Notes: generated by a model not told the origin, from the sequence alone. A DNA stretch of 53,597 bases from an uncultured Mycoplasmatota bacterium (GCA_946498975.1 CAMMQC010000005.1:1-53597), one strand, 5' to 3'. Counted from the stretch's first letter, positions 35,199 through 44,768 are shown. Numbers and translations are program-made.

Positions 35199-36488
35199 AT
35201 GGATAATAAAGTATTAGAAATATTAGAAAGCAAAGAATGGAAAGACTTTTATAATTACTATTTAGACATTGGTATTATAGAACAGATAGGATTGTTTCGT
35301 TATGAAGATATTCATACTAACTTTTTGGCATCCCTATTAAAGAAAGATAACATTTATGGATATGGTCTTAAATCAATGAAACAATTATTAAAGTTTATAA
35401 AAGAAAATCAAAGGCAAGATAAAAAAAATAATGAAGATTATTTTGAAGGTATTAATTTATCTGAAGATTATGATATTATTGATTTTTCAGAACCAGATAT
35501 TAGGAAAAAAATAGGCAAATATATTCCAGATTTATATATTACTTTTGGTATAAAACAAGGAAATATAAAAAAATATTTTATTATTCTTATAGAAGCGAAA
35601 CTTGAAAGTCCTGAACATTCTAACCAAACAAAAACATATTATGAAAAATTAGAAGGTAATAAAGAATTAAAAAAATATAGAAAAATATACATATATTTAA
35701 CTCTTGATGGAAAAAAAGGTAAAGACTGTAGTTGTAAGAATACATATGAACTTTATTCATATCAAGATTTAATAGATAACTTATATTCAGAACTTTCATC
35801 TAAAAATACAAGAAAAGTTCCTCTTAAAATAGAAGATTATCTAATAACTTTTAATATTTTATATCGTGATGGTATATATAATATTCCAGTTACAGAAGAA
35901 AGTGCTAAGTTAACTCGTAATTTATTTAAAAAAATAGAAGATAATTTAAAAGATGATTTAAATTATTATATACAAGAAATATATAATAGTTCTAGTAATA
36001 ATGAATGGCATAAAGAAATTATAAGAGTATTTTTTTCTAATATTAAATATTTAAATAGTAAAAATGATTCGTTTTTTAAGGACAAAGATACAAGTTTTAT
36101 TAATAATTATGTAAAAAGAGGAAATGAAATAAATAGAATAGATAACAAAAGATACAATAATTCTGAATATATTTATCAAGTATTTAAAAAAATAATTAAA
36201 GATTACAAGGTTACATATAAAGATTTAGAAAATATAAATAAAGGGAAAAATAATTATCAGTATATTTATACAGAAGAAGAATTTAATAATATAAAAAATT
36301 ATAAAGATTGTTATACTATTGATAAATATGGTAACTTGAAAATCGAAGATAAAAAATACTATTATTTATATAGGACTAATAGTGAGGAAATAAAGCTTTT
36401 AATTGAAAATATTAAAAATGATGATAAATTTATTAAGTATAAACAAGAAAACACTTTTGAAATACTTGAACAATTAGAAAACAAATAA
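35199..36488 (+). CDS. PD-(D/E)XK nuclease superfamily protein (PDDEXK_4-like)
   Basis: 429 residues. The N-terminal half has the nuclease core: IGLFRYEDIHTNFLASLL near residue 30, YIPDLYITFG near 110 (acidic residue), and YFIILIEAKLESPEHSNQTKTYYEKL near 127 (E-x-K motif), followed by KIYIYLTLDG and a tyrosine-rich strand. The C-terminal half is Lys/Asn-rich and not recognised. Members of this group are often found alone near mobile elements and are candidate defence or repair nucleases. No methylase or helicase is nearby. AGCGGAGGTATAGAT precedes the ATG. Confidence 0.8.
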   Translation: MDNKVLEILESKEWKDFYNYYLDIGIIEQIGLFRYEDIHTNFLASLLKKDNIYGYGLKSMKQLLKFIKENQRQDKKNNEDYFEGINLSEDYDIIDFSEPDIRKKIGKYIPDLYITFGIKQGNIKKYFIILIEAKLESPEHSNQTKTYYEKLEGNKELKKYRKIYIYLTLDGKKGKDCSCKNTYELYSYQDLIDNLYSELSSKNTRKVPLKIEDYLITFNILYRDGIYNIPVTEESAKLTRNLFKKIEDNLKDDLNYYIQEIYNSSSNNEWHKEIIRVFFSNIKYLNSKNDSFFKDKDTSFINNYVKRGNEINRIDNKRYNNSEYIYQVFKKIIKDYKVTYKDLENINKGKNNYQYIYTEEEFNNIKNYKDCYTIDKYGNLKIEDKKYYYLYRTNSEEIKLLIENIKNDDKFIKYKQENTFEILEQLENK

Positions 36489-36496
36489 TATAGTAA

Positions 36497-36996
<500 letters not shown>

Positions 36997-37095
36997 AGCA
37001 ATTCTCCTTTCCAATATAGTTTATTCTTAATAAGAAAATAAGTTATTATTATAGTCTAGTAAATGATATAATTGTAACAAAGGGAGGAAATTATT

Positions 37096-37482
37096 ATGAA
37101 ATTTAACAAATTAATACCAGAATTAAGTGTAACTAATATAGATAAAAGTAAAGAGTTTTACCTTACTCTAGGATTTAAAATAATGTATGAAAGAAAAGAA
37201 GATAAGTTTGCCTTTTTAGAACTAGAAGGTAATCAATTAATGATAGAAGAAATTAATGATAACTGGAATACAGGTAAGTTAGAGTATCCTTTTGGTAGAG
37301 GTATTAATATAAGCATGACTGTAAGTGATATAGATAACTATTATCAAGATTTAGTTAATAAAAATATAACCTTCTTTAAAGATATAATGATAAATGAATA
37401 TGATGTTAATGGTAAAACGTATTTAGATAAAGAGTTTTTAGTAAAGGATCCTGATGGCTATTTATTACGATTTAATAATTAG
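37096..37482 (+). CDS. VOC family protein (glyoxalase/bleomycin-resistance fold)
   Basis: 128 residues with two beta-alpha-beta-beta-beta modules: LIPELSVTNIDKSKEFYLTLGFKIMYERKEDKFAFLELEGNQLMIEE at the start and a second module ending YLDKEFLVKDPDGYLLRFNN. It resembles bleomycin-binding proteins and other VOC members that use the pocket for metal catalysis or drug binding. AAGGGAGGAAATTATT precedes the ATG. The substrate is unknown. Single gene. Confidence 0.88.
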   Translation: MKFNKLIPELSVTNIDKSKEFYLTLGFKIMYERKEDKFAFLELEGNQLMIEEINDNWNTGKLEYPFGRGINISMTVSDIDNYYQDLVNKNITFFKDIMINEYDVNGKTYLDKEFLVKDPDGYLLRFNN

Positions 37483-37519
37483 AAAGAAAAATACAATTAA
37501 AATATAAAAAACGAAGACT

Positions 37520-37558
37520 AGCCAAAATGTAAAATGAAAATGAGCCAAAATGTAAAAT
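37520..37558. repeat. Two-copy repeat array, 23-bp period (array B)
   Basis: The unit AGCCAAAATGTAAAAT occurs twice with starts at 37520 and 37543, exactly 23 bases apart. It lies between a VOC gene and a GNAT gene, upstream of the GNAT start. The core TGTAAAA is shared with the array before the ATPase gene near 42.4 kb, and the 23-bp period with array A. Confidence 0.75.
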
Positions 37559-37602
37559 AAATGCACAAACTATAACATTAATATAATAAGGAGATGAAAA
37601 TT

Positions 37603-38055
37603 ATGATTATTAGAAAAGCAAATATTAATGATTTTGAAGACCTTTTGGATTTACATCTACAAATTGAAGACACTGAAATATCTTTTGATTCTAATTTAAA
37701 GCCTCATGCCTTTGATATTGATGAAGGTAAGAAAAAAATAAAAAAACAAATTAAGGATGAAAACTATATCTTGTTAGTTTGTGAAGAAAATAATAATCAA
37801 GTAGTGGGTTTTATTGATGGAGAAGTAATGGAACCTTCCATAGTATATTATGATAAAGTTGCTTTTCTTAATCATATTTGTGTTGATAAAAAATATCGCA
37901 GAAAAGGTATCGGAGATTTGTTGTTTTTAGCATTTCAAGATGAAGTAGCAAAGCAAAATGCTAAATATATTAGAGTATTGGCTTTTCCCAAAAATACACC
38001 AGCAGTTTCTTTTTATAATAAGCATAATTTATTAGAATATTCAGTTTATTATTAA
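37603..38055 (+). CDS. GNAT family N-acetyltransferase
   Basis: 150 residues with the full GNAT fold: MIIRKANINDFEDLLDLHLQIED at the start, VVGFIDGEV, LNHICVDKKYRRKGIGDLLFLAFQ (acetyl-CoA loop RRKGIG, about 99-104) and the C-terminal AFPKNTPAVSFYNKHNL. It transfers an acetyl group from acetyl-CoA to an unknown amine. The ATG at 37603 is preferred: the earlier ATG (37594) overlaps AAGGAG. It follows array B, which may hold its regulatory region. Confidence 0.92.
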   Translation: MIIRKANINDFEDLLDLHLQIEDTEISFDSNLKPHAFDIDEGKKKIKKQIKDENYILLVCEENNNQVVGFIDGEVMEPSIVYYDKVAFLNHICVDKKYRRKGIGDLLFLAFQDEVAKQNAKYIRVLAFPKNTPAVSFYNKHNLLEYSVYY

Positions 38056-38170
38056 AAGAAAATTATGTAATATCTTTAGGTACATTAAAAAAATTGTTTT
38101 AAATGAATTTTAGCAATTGTATCTCTATAAAAACATTGATATAATACTTATAGAATAGAAGGTGTTATTT

Positions 38171-38335
38171 ATGAGAATTGGTATGATAGTTTTATTTGCG
38201 ATTCTTTATATTGCTTTAATCGCTTTATTTATATTAGGTTATAAAAAGAAACAAAAGAAAGTATGGGTAACTAGTTTAGTACTATTTCTAATCGCTATAG
38301 TTACAACTATTATTATAACAAGCATCTATGCTTGA
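38171..38335 (+). CDS. Small membrane protein with two helices
   Basis: 54 residues: helix 1 IGMIVLFAILYIALIALFILG, a basic loop YKKKQKKVW, helix 2 VTSLVLFLIAIVTTIIITSIYA. GAAGGTGTTATTT precedes the ATG, supporting expression. The frame overlaps no other gene on the right except for 3 bases of untranslated leader. No family recognised. Confidence 0.6.
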   Translation: MRIGMIVLFAILYIALIALFILGYKKKQKKVWVTSLVLFLIAIVTTIIITSIYA

Positions 38336-38385
38336 TTTTTTTCTTATTTTTTAGTATAATAAGCCTCACCAAAGGGGGAGAGACA

Positions 38386-39327
38386 GTGGACTTAATAACT
38401 GAAGAAATAAAAGAATCTAAAAACTTTCAAATACTATCTAAAGTCTTTTCATATCACTATGTAAATAAAGATAATTTGAAGCCTATTATTTCATATGATG
38501 AATTTAAAGAAGTATTAACAAATTTTATTGAAGAGATTATGAACGATTATTTAATAAAATCTGGTAATACAAGGGAAAAAGGAAGTTGTGAAATAGTTAA
38601 GTTTAAAAAAGGAAAAGATGGAGACTGTATAGATACTAAAATTAGATTAGATGAAGATGGGGTAAAAGATATATTTTTAGGAGATTTAATTATGTTTACT
38701 CCTTATCATGAACTTACTCATTTTAAGTATAATGTTGATATTGCAAGTGGTAAAGTATATGGGAATCTTGTTAGATATCTTAAAGAACTGTTAATAAGAA
38801 GAGATGGTATGACTTACATAAATGGATATGATGATTTTTATTATTTTCTTAATTATGATTGTATAAGTATTGAAACCCTTGCAAACATGGAAGGAATTTA
38901 TAACTTAGCAAAAATATTAGATATGATGAGAATAGATTTAACAAAAGCAGACCAATTAACTTTAATCTTGTTACTGAAACATAATGTATCTTTATATAAT
39001 AAACATTTAAGAAATTTAACATGTAATTTAAAATCTAATCTTTTTTATCAAAAATTTGAAGATTTTTTTGATTTAATAGTTGAAGATCATCCTGAATGGC
39101 TAGACTATAAACAATTACAAATAGAGTATTATCAAGATGAAGAAGGAAAAGTTAAGAAAAGAACATCTGAAGAATTACAAAGCCTTTTAGAAAGAGAAGA
39201 AGATGAAGAAACTAGAAAATATATTGAAAGCCTTTTAAAACAAAATAAAGATAAAAAAGAAGAAAAGTTTAAACAAAAGAAATATGATTATGCTAAGTTT
39301 TCTAAAATAACAAATGCTAATAAATAA
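38386..39327 (+). CDS. Putative zinc metallopeptidase-like protein (HExxH)
   Basis: 313 residues. TPYHELTHFKYNVD contains HELTH (His108, Glu109, His112), the zinc-binding HExxH motif, and DCISIETLANMEG about 50 residues later offers Glu163 as a third ligand, as in gluzincins. The N-terminal 100 residues and the Lys/Glu-rich end are not recognised. There is no signal peptide, so it would be intracellular. The start is a GTG after AAAGGGGGAGAGACA; an upstream ATG lies before the ribosome site. Activity is inferred from the motif only. Confidence 0.65.
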   Translation: MDLITEEIKESKNFQILSKVFSYHYVNKDNLKPIISYDEFKEVLTNFIEEIMNDYLIKSGNTREKGSCEIVKFKKGKDGDCIDTKIRLDEDGVKDIFLGDLIMFTPYHELTHFKYNVDIASGKVYGNLVRYLKELLIRRDGMTYINGYDDFYYFLNYDCISIETLANMEGIYNLAKILDMMRIDLTKADQLTLILLLKHNVSLYNKHLRNLTCNLKSNLFYQKFEDFFDLIVEDHPEWLDYKQLQIEYYQDEEGKVKKRTSEELQSLLEREEDEETRKYIESLLKQNKDKKEEKFKQKKYDYAKFSKITNANK

Positions 39328-39355
39328 AAATACTGTCAAGAATAGTATTTTTTTT
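39328..39355 (+). terminator. Terminator after the HExxH protein gene
   Basis: AAATACT and AGTATTT pair with an 8-9-base loop, followed by T7. Confidence 0.8.
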
Positions 39356-39377
39356 AATGAAATTATACATTTAATGG

Positions 39378-39383
39378 TATAAT
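39378..39383 (+). promoter_or_regulatory. Extended -10 promoter box of pflB
   Basis: TGGTATAAT (TATAAT at 39378-39383) forms an extended -10 element. The -35 region is poor, as is common for such promoters. Confidence 0.5.
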
Positions 39384-39407
39384 AAGAATGCAAGGAGGTA
39401 TGAAAAA

Positions 39408-41639
39408 ATGAGAGAAGAATGGAAAGGCTTTAAAGAAGGAGCCTGGACTAAGGAAATAAATGTTAGTGATTTTATTAAAACTAACTATAAGGGATATGAT
39501 GGAGATGAAAGTTTCCTAGAAGGGACTACAGAGAAAACTGATAGAGTTTGGGGAAAATGTAGTGACCTATTAAAAGAAGAATTAAAAAAACATGTACTTG
39601 ATATTGATGTTGACCATATGTCAGGGATTAATGCTTTTAAGCCAGGTTATATCAGTAAAGATGATGATGTAATCGTAGGACTTCAAACAGATGCTCCACT
39701 AAAAAGAATAGTTAATCCTTATGGTGGAATTAGAATGGTTTATCAAGAATTAGATGCTTATGGATATAAATTAAATCCTGAAGTTGATAAATATTTTAAT
39801 GAATACCGTAAAACTCATAATCAAGGTGTTTTTGATGCTTATACACCTGAAATTAGAAAAGCAAGACATGTTGGTCTATTAACAGGCCTACCTGATGCTT
39901 ATGGTAGAGGTAGAATAATTGGTGATTATAGACGTGTCGCTTTATATGGTATTGACTATCTAATGGAACAAAAGAAGGATGAATGGGATAATAAACTATT
40001 AGGACCAATGACTAATGAATTAATCCAATTAAGAGAAGATGTTTCTATGCAATATCGTGCTTTAGATGAAATTAAGAAAATGGCTAAAGGTTATGGTTTT
40101 GATATCTCAAGACCAGCACGTAATGGTAAAGAAGCAGTACAATGGACTTACTTTGGTTATTTAGCATCAGTTAAAGAAAATAATGGCGCTGCTATGAGCT
40201 TAGGTAGAGTAGATGCTTTCTTTGATATTTACTTTGAAAGAGATTTAAATGATGGAACTATAACTGAAAAAGAAATTCAAGAGATTATTGATCAGTTTGT
40301 TATTAAACTAAGATTAGTTAGGCACTTAAGAACACCTGATTATGATGAATTATTCTCAGGTGATCCAACTTGGGTAACTGCATCTATTGGTGGTGTTACT
40401 ACTGAAGGAAAGAGCATGGTAACTAAGACAAGTTATCGTATCTTACATACACTAACTAACTTAGATACTGCACCAGAACCAAATATGACTGTATTGTGGG
40501 CACAGGACTTACCTGAAAACTTCAAGAAATATTGTGCTAAGATGAGTATTGAAACAGATGCTATCCAATATGAAAACGATGATGTTATGCGTCCAGTATA
40601 TGGAGATGACTATGCTATTGCATGTTGTGTATCTGCAATGAGAGAAGGTAAAGATATGCAATTCTTTGGAGCTCGTTGTAATCTTGCTAAAGCACTTCTA
40701 TATGCTATTAACGGTGGTGTTGATGAAGTTAAAGGTGACCTAGTTGTTGAAGGATTCCCTAAGATGACTGATGAAGTACTTGATTATGGCAAAGTAAAAG
40801 ATGCATATTTCAAGATGATAGAAAAAGTTGCCGAAGTTTATTCTAATGCAATGAATGTTATTCATTATATGCATGATAAATATGCTTATGAAGCAGGACA
40901 AATGGCTTTGCACGATACAAATGTAAATCGCTTAATGGCTTATGGTGTTGCTGGACTATCAGTTGCAACAGACTCACTTTCTGCTATTAAGTATGCTAAA
41001 GTAAAACCAATTAGAAATGAAGAAGGTATCGCAATAGACTTTGAAGTAGAAGGAGACTATCCTAAATATGGTAATGATGATGATAGAGTAGATAATATTG
41101 CTAAAGAAATACTTGATAAGATGTATAAAGAATTATCTAAACATAAATGTTATCGTAACGCTACACCAACATTATCAGTATTAACAATAACATCAAACGT
41201 AGTTTATGGTAGTAAAACAGGTTCTACTCCAGATGGACGTAAGGCAGGAGAACCATTCGCACCAGGAGCAAATCCAATGCATGGAAGAGATGCAAGTGGA
41301 GCCATTGCATCCCTTAACTCAGTTGCAAAACTTAACTATGCAGATTGTTGTCGTGATGGTATTTCTAATACATTCTCAATTGTTCCATCATCCCTAGGAC
41401 ATAATAAAGATGAACAAATTGATAACTTAGTAAGTCTACTTGATGGTTACTTCGTACAAGGAGCACATCACTTAAACGTTAATGTTTTACAAAGAGAAAT
41501 GTTAATAGATGCTATGAATAATCCAGATAAATATCCATTATTAACTATCAGAGTATCAGGTTATGCTGTTAGATTTAATCGTTTAACTAGAAAACAACAA
41601 GAAGAAGTTATTTCAAGAACTTTCCACGAGAAGATGTAA
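39408..41639 (+). CDS. pflB: Formate acetyltransferase (pyruvate formate-lyase)
   Basis: A 743-residue glycyl-radical enzyme that splits pyruvate with CoA into acetyl-CoA and formate, central to anaerobic fermentation. Catalytic cysteine pair in [11 protein letters not shown] near residue 406; glycyl-radical motif RVSGYAVRF near residue 717 with Gly as radical site; N-terminal [19 protein letters not shown] is typical. Full length. GCAAGGAGGTATGAAAAA precedes the ATG. The activase gene follows with no gap. Implies an anaerobic, fermentative lifestyle. Confidence 0.98.
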   Translation: MREEWKGFKEGAWTKEINVSDFIKTNYKGYDGDESFLEGTTEKTDRVWGKCSDLLKEELKKHVLDIDVDHMSGINAFKPGYISKDDDVIVGLQTDAPLKRIVNPYGGIRMVYQELDAYGYKLNPEVDKYFNEYRKTHNQGVFDAYTPEIRKARHVGLLTGLPDAYGRGRIIGDYRRVALYGIDYLMEQKKDEWDNKLLGPMTNELIQLREDVSMQYRALDEIKKMAKGYGFDISRPARNGKEAVQWTYFGYLASVKENNGAAMSLGRVDAFFDIYFERDLNDGTITEKEIQEIIDQFVIKLRLVRHLRTPDYDELFSGDPTWVTASIGGVTTEGKSMVTKTSYRILHTLTNLDTAPEPNMTVLWAQDLPENFKKYCAKMSIETDAIQYENDDVMRPVYGDDYAIACCVSAMREGKDMQFFGARCNLAKALLYAINGGVDEVKGDLVVEGFPKMTDEVLDYGKVKDAYFKMIEKVAEVYSNAMNVIHYMHDKYAYEAGQMALHDTNVNRLMAYGVAGLSVATDSLSAIKYAKVKPIRNEEGIAIDFEVEGDYPKYGNDDDRVDNIAKEILDKMYKELSKHKCYRNATPTLSVLTITSNVVYGSKTGSTPDGRKAGEPFAPGANPMHGRDASGAIASLNSVAKLNYADCCRDGISNTFSIVPSSLGHNKDEQIDNLVSLLDGYFVQGAHHLNVNVLQREMLIDAMNNPDKYPLLTIRVSGYAVRFNRLTRKQQEEVISRTFHEKM

Positions 41640-42362
41640 ATGAAAGCAAGCGTTGACTCAATTGAAACCTTTGGCCTTGTTGATGGACCAGGAATTAGAA
41701 CCGTAGTATTTTTAGATGGTTGTACTCTAAGATGTAAATACTGTCATAACCCAGAAACTTGGGCAATGAATGAAGTAAACTATGATACTGATGAATTAGT
41801 TAAAAAAATTCTTCGTAACAAACCATACTTTAAAAGAAATAATGGTGGTGTAACTTTCTCTGGAGGAGAACCTCTTTTACAAATTAATTTCTTATTAGAT
41901 ATCTGTAAGAAACTAAAAAAAGAAGGTATCCACATTGCCTTAGATACTGCAGGTGTTGGTACCTGCAAATATAAAGAAATATTAGAGTTAATAGATCTTG
42001 TTATTTTAGATATTAAACACGTTACCAAAGAAGGTTATAAAGACTTAACAGGAAGAGATATAGAAGAGTCAGAAAAATTTATCGAAGAGTTAAATAAGAG
42101 TGGTAAACCAGTTTGGATTAGACAAGTAATAGTTCCAGGTATTATGGATAATGATGAATATTTAGATGGTTTAGTAGAATATTTAAAGAAAATAAAAAAT
42201 ATTGAAAAAATAGAATTTCTACCATTTCATCACTTAGGTTTTGAAAAATATCAAAAACTTAATATTCCTAATCCATTAAAAGATACACCTGAGATGGATG
42301 CTAGTAAATGTGATGAACTATATAAAAAGTTTATGAAGAAATATGAGAAGTCTAGGAAATAG
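41640..42362 (+). CDS. pflA: Pyruvate formate-lyase activating enzyme
   Basis: A 240-residue radical SAM enzyme that installs the glycyl radical on PflB. The cluster motif CTLRCKYCHNPETW (CxxxCxxC, about residues 29-36) and FSGGEPLLQ near 75 are visible. The ATG begins immediately after the pflB stop, so translation is coupled. The last codons and stop lie inside a 29-bp sequence that is repeated perfectly 1.5 kb downstream, on the other side of an ATPase gene. Confidence 0.97.
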   Translation: MKASVDSIETFGLVDGPGIRTVVFLDGCTLRCKYCHNPETWAMNEVNYDTDELVKKILRNKPYFKRNNGGVTFSGGEPLLQINFLLDICKKLKKEGIHIALDTAGVGTCKYKEILELIDLVILDIKHVTKEGYKDLTGRDIEESEKFIEELNKSGKPVWIRQVIVPGIMDNDEYLDGLVEYLKKIKNIEKIEFLPFHHLGFEKYQKLNIPNPLKDTPEMDASKCDELYKKFMKKYEKSRK

Positions 42363-42371
42363 GCTTCTTTT
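42343..42371 (+). repeat. 29-bp direct repeat, left copy (also the pflA terminator)
   Basis: Starts ATGAGAAGTCTAGGAAATAG and ends GGCTTCTTTT. It matches 43855-43883 base for base. It includes the pflA stop codon TAG and a hairpin (AGAAGTC / GGCTTCT with a T tail), so the pflA terminator is duplicated around the ATPase cassette. Confidence 0.95.
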
Positions 42372-42389
42372 TACTTAAAATAGACTAAA

Positions 42390-42475
42390 AATCTTGATTT
42401 GGTGTAAAATCTAGTTTTAAAAAATCTTGATTTCGTGTAAAAATAAAGTTGAAAAAAACTTGATTTCGTGTATAA
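42390..42475 (+). repeat. Three-copy 20-bp repeat, exact 33-bp period (array C)
   Basis: CTTGATTTsGTGTAAAA-like units begin at 42390, 42423 and 42456, an exact 33-bp period. The third unit merges with the -10 box (GTGTATAAT). The repeats lie on about the same DNA face (about three helical turns apart), like operators or iterons bound cooperatively by a protein. Confidence 0.88.
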
Positions 42476-42476
42476 T
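42449..42476 (+). promoter_or_regulatory. Promoter of the ATPase gene, overlapping array C
   Basis: TTGAAA (42449-42454), a 16-base spacer and TATAAT (42471-42476). The third repeat covers the spacer and -10 box, so anything bound there should affect transcription. Confidence 0.8.
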
Positions 42477-42496
42477 GTAATTATGGAGGTATCTTT

Positions 42497-43849
42497 ATGC
42501 AAAGAAAAATTTATAATAAGTTAGTTCAATGGAAAGAAGATTCTAATGGAAAAACAGCTCTTCTTATAGATGGAGCAAGACGTGTTGGAAAAAGTTACAT
42601 AGTAGAAGAGTTTGCTAAAAACAATTATAAAAATTATATTATGATAGACTTTAATAGAGCACCACTTGAAATTAAAAATTTATTTGATTTATATTTGGAT
42701 GACTTAGATAATTTATTTTTATATTTATCTAATTACTATAATGTAAAATTATATGAAAGAGAAAGTTTAATTATTTTTGATGAAGTACAACTATATCCAA
42801 GAGCAAGGTCTGCAATTAAATACTTAGTCGCTGATGGTAGGTATGATTATATTGAAACAGGATCTCTAGTTTCAATAAATGAAAATGTTAAAGATATTTT
42901 AATTCCTTCAGAAGAACAACATTTAAAAATGTATCCTATGGACTTTGAAGAGTTTTTATGGGCTTTAGATAATCACGGCTTAATGGAATTAATAGAAAAA
43001 AGTTTTAATGAAAGGAAACCTCTCGGTAATATTTTTCATAGAAAAGCAATGGATTATTTTAGACAATATATGATAGTTGGTGGAATGCCACAAGCAGTTT
43101 TAGAGTATGTTAATACTAAAGATTTTAATAAAGTAGATCAGATAAAAAGAAATATTTTAGACTTATATCGTGAAGATATAATTAAACATTCTGGCAAGTA
43201 TAGTTTAAAAGTAAGAAGTATATTTGATGAAATACCATCACAACTTCAAAAGCATGAAAAAAAGTTTAGAATCACATCTTTAGATAAGGATGCTAAAACA
43301 AGAGATTATGAGGATGCTTTTATGTGGTTAGATGATGCCATGATTGTTAATCAAGCATTTAATACTACAGAACCAAGTATAGGACTTTCTCTAAATTTAG
43401 ATAATAGTTTTTATAAATGCTATATGTCAGATACTGGACTTTTAATTTCAAAGGCTTTTGATGAAAAAAGCATTGTAGAAGAAGAAATTTATAAAAAGAT
43501 ATTATTTGATAAATTAGAATATAATGGTGGAATGATACTAGAAAATATAGTCGGTCAGATGTTAGTTTCTAATGGACACAAACTATATTTTTATTCCAAT
43601 AGTTCTAGAGAAAATAGTAATGATAGGATGGAAATTGATTTCTTAATTTCAAAATCAAAAATTACTAATAAACATAATATTTCCCCAATTGAAGTTAAAT
43701 CTGGTAAAAACTATACTTTAGTTTCATTAAATAAATTTAGAAAAAAGTATGCAAATTATCTAGCCACACCTTATATAATTCATACAAGTGATTATAAAGA
43801 AGAAGATGACATTGTATATTTACCAGTTTATATGACAATATTATTATAA
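42497..43849 (+). CDS. AAA_14 / DUF4143-type ATPase
   Basis: A 450-residue P-loop ATPase. Walker A GARRVGKS (26-33), Walker B LIIFDEVQLYPRAR (91-104), an arginine-rich NTPase core, then YIETGSLVSINENV and the winged-helix/DUF4143 part. The C-terminus has the PD-(D/E)XK-like signature EIDFLISKSK (about 377) followed by ISPIEVKSGKNY (about 394). Family function is unknown; members occur in many copies in some genomes. ATGGAGGTATCTTT precedes the ATG. It forms a single-gene unit with its own array and promoter, inserted between pflA and the next gene. Confidence 0.92.
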   Translation: MQRKIYNKLVQWKEDSNGKTALLIDGARRVGKSYIVEEFAKNNYKNYIMIDFNRAPLEIKNLFDLYLDDLDNLFLYLSNYYNVKLYERESLIIFDEVQLYPRARSAIKYLVADGRYDYIETGSLVSINENVKDILIPSEEQHLKMYPMDFEEFLWALDNHGLMELIEKSFNERKPLGNIFHRKAMDYFRQYMIVGGMPQAVLEYVNTKDFNKVDQIKRNILDLYREDIIKHSGKYSLKVRSIFDEIPSQLQKHEKKFRITSLDKDAKTRDYEDAFMWLDDAMIVNQAFNTTEPSIGLSLNLDNSFYKCYMSDTGLLISKAFDEKSIVEEEIYKKILFDKLEYNGGMILENIVGQMLVSNGHKLYFYSNSSRENSNDRMEIDFLISKSKITNKHNISPIEVKSGKNYTLVSLNKFRKKYANYLATPYIIHTSDYKEEDDIVYLPVYMTILL

Positions 43850-43854
43850 AAAGG

Positions 43855-43883
43855 ATGAGAAGTCTAGGAAATAGGCTTCTTTT
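43855..43883 (+). repeat. 29-bp direct repeat, right copy
   Basis: Identical over 29 bases to 42343-42371. It follows the ATPase stop codon by 5 bases and supplies a terminator hairpin for it. Confidence 0.95.
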
Positions 43884-43919
43884 ATGTTAGAATAAATTTA
43901 CTTGGAAAGAAGTGAGAAT

Positions 43920-44693
43920 ATGCAAAATAATACTAATAAGGAAAGTTTAAGAGAAAAAATATTTACTAAATATTTTAAAGTAGAAGAAGGAGTTAAATTG
44001 ACTGAATTAGTAGATAAGTTGTCATTTATCCCTGAAGTTTGGAATGAACTACATAATTTGTGTGAAAATAATATTGAAAATTTTGATGAATATAGCGTTA
44101 TAGAAGATATTAAGTTATTAAATCATAATGATAAGAATTACTTAATTTTAAAATTACCTATCTATAGATATATAATTATTGATATAGAAAGGAAAGAAAA
44201 TATAACAGAAGAACAGTTTGAAAATAACTTTGATGAAGACTTCTTTGTAAGTAATTTTAATGTTAGGAAAATGGAAGATTATGACTTTTTGGAATTATAT
44301 GATATTAAAAAATATGATGGCAATATAGAAGAACTACTTGATTTTTATATGGAAAATGAACAAGCATTAAATTTATCTAAAAAAATAGATTATATATCAA
44401 AAGTAGATAATGCTTGGATTTATTTTCATATTGATTTTGTAAATGAAAAAGGACAATTTGGTTTTGATGCAAAAGATCAATTTTCGTATGAACACTTAGA
44501 TTTAAGATGTGATTTCAGAGCATCTAAAATGCAAAATGCAAAAAATAAAGTAGACATAGAAAAAATGAAAGAAATGTTTCAAAAAATTAAAGAGATAAAA
44601 ATTCCTCAAGAAGTTATTCCAACTGATTTATATAAAGAATATTTAATTAAGTGTAATGAAGAAGAAAAGAATAAAATCTATACTAAAGTTTAA
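43920..44693 (+). CDS. Acidic protein of unknown function
   Basis: 257 residues, soluble, rich in Glu, Asp, Asn and Lys, helical; contains SLREKIFTKYFKVEEGVKLTELVDKLSFIPEVWNELHNL near the start and repeated YDxLELYDIKK-type segments. No domain recognised. The ATG at 43920 follows AAAGAAGTGAGA; the frame opens at a TTG six codons earlier. It is the gene that would directly follow pflA if the ATPase cassette were absent. Confidence 0.6.
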   Translation: MQNNTNKESLREKIFTKYFKVEEGVKLTELVDKLSFIPEVWNELHNLCENNIENFDEYSVIEDIKLLNHNDKNYLILKLPIYRYIIIDIERKENITEEQFENNFDEDFFVSNFNVRKMEDYDFLELYDIKKYDGNIEELLDFYMENEQALNLSKKIDYISKVDNAWIYFHIDFVNEKGQFGFDAKDQFSYEHLDLRCDFRASKMQNAKNKVDIEKMKEMFQKIKEIKIPQEVIPTDLYKEYLIKCNEEEKNKIYTKV

Positions 44694-44768
44694 CCACTGA
44701 CATACTAGTATACTTGTTTTCTAAAGAATATTGTGATATTATAGATACCAACTTAAGGGGGATTTATA

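Larger units (their letters stand above)
42372..43883 (+). mobile_element. Candidate novel insertion carrying an AAA_14/DUF4143 ATPase gene
   Basis: A roughly 1.5-kb segment consisting of a three-copy 33-bp-period repeat array, a promoter and one ATPase gene, bracketed by a perfect 29-bp direct repeat. Deleting the segment with one repeat copy would restore a simple pflA stop, its terminator and the leader of the next gene. There is no transposase, inverted terminal repeat or integrase. The 29-bp repeat is either a long target duplication or a pair of attachment sites. The mobility claim is inference from the flanking repeats. Confidence 0.5.

Noticed and set aside
35199-36488. Restriction-modification system
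   Set aside because: No methylase or specificity gene nearby; the protein is an isolated nuclease-fold member.
41206-41397. Second plus-strand frame inside pflB
   Set aside because: Out-of-frame within a highly conserved coding region; no start signal.
42390-42475. CRISPR array
   Set aside because: Only three units of 20 bp with 13-bp spacers that are not unique protospacer-sized sequences, no cas genes. The same holds for the 23-bp arrays.
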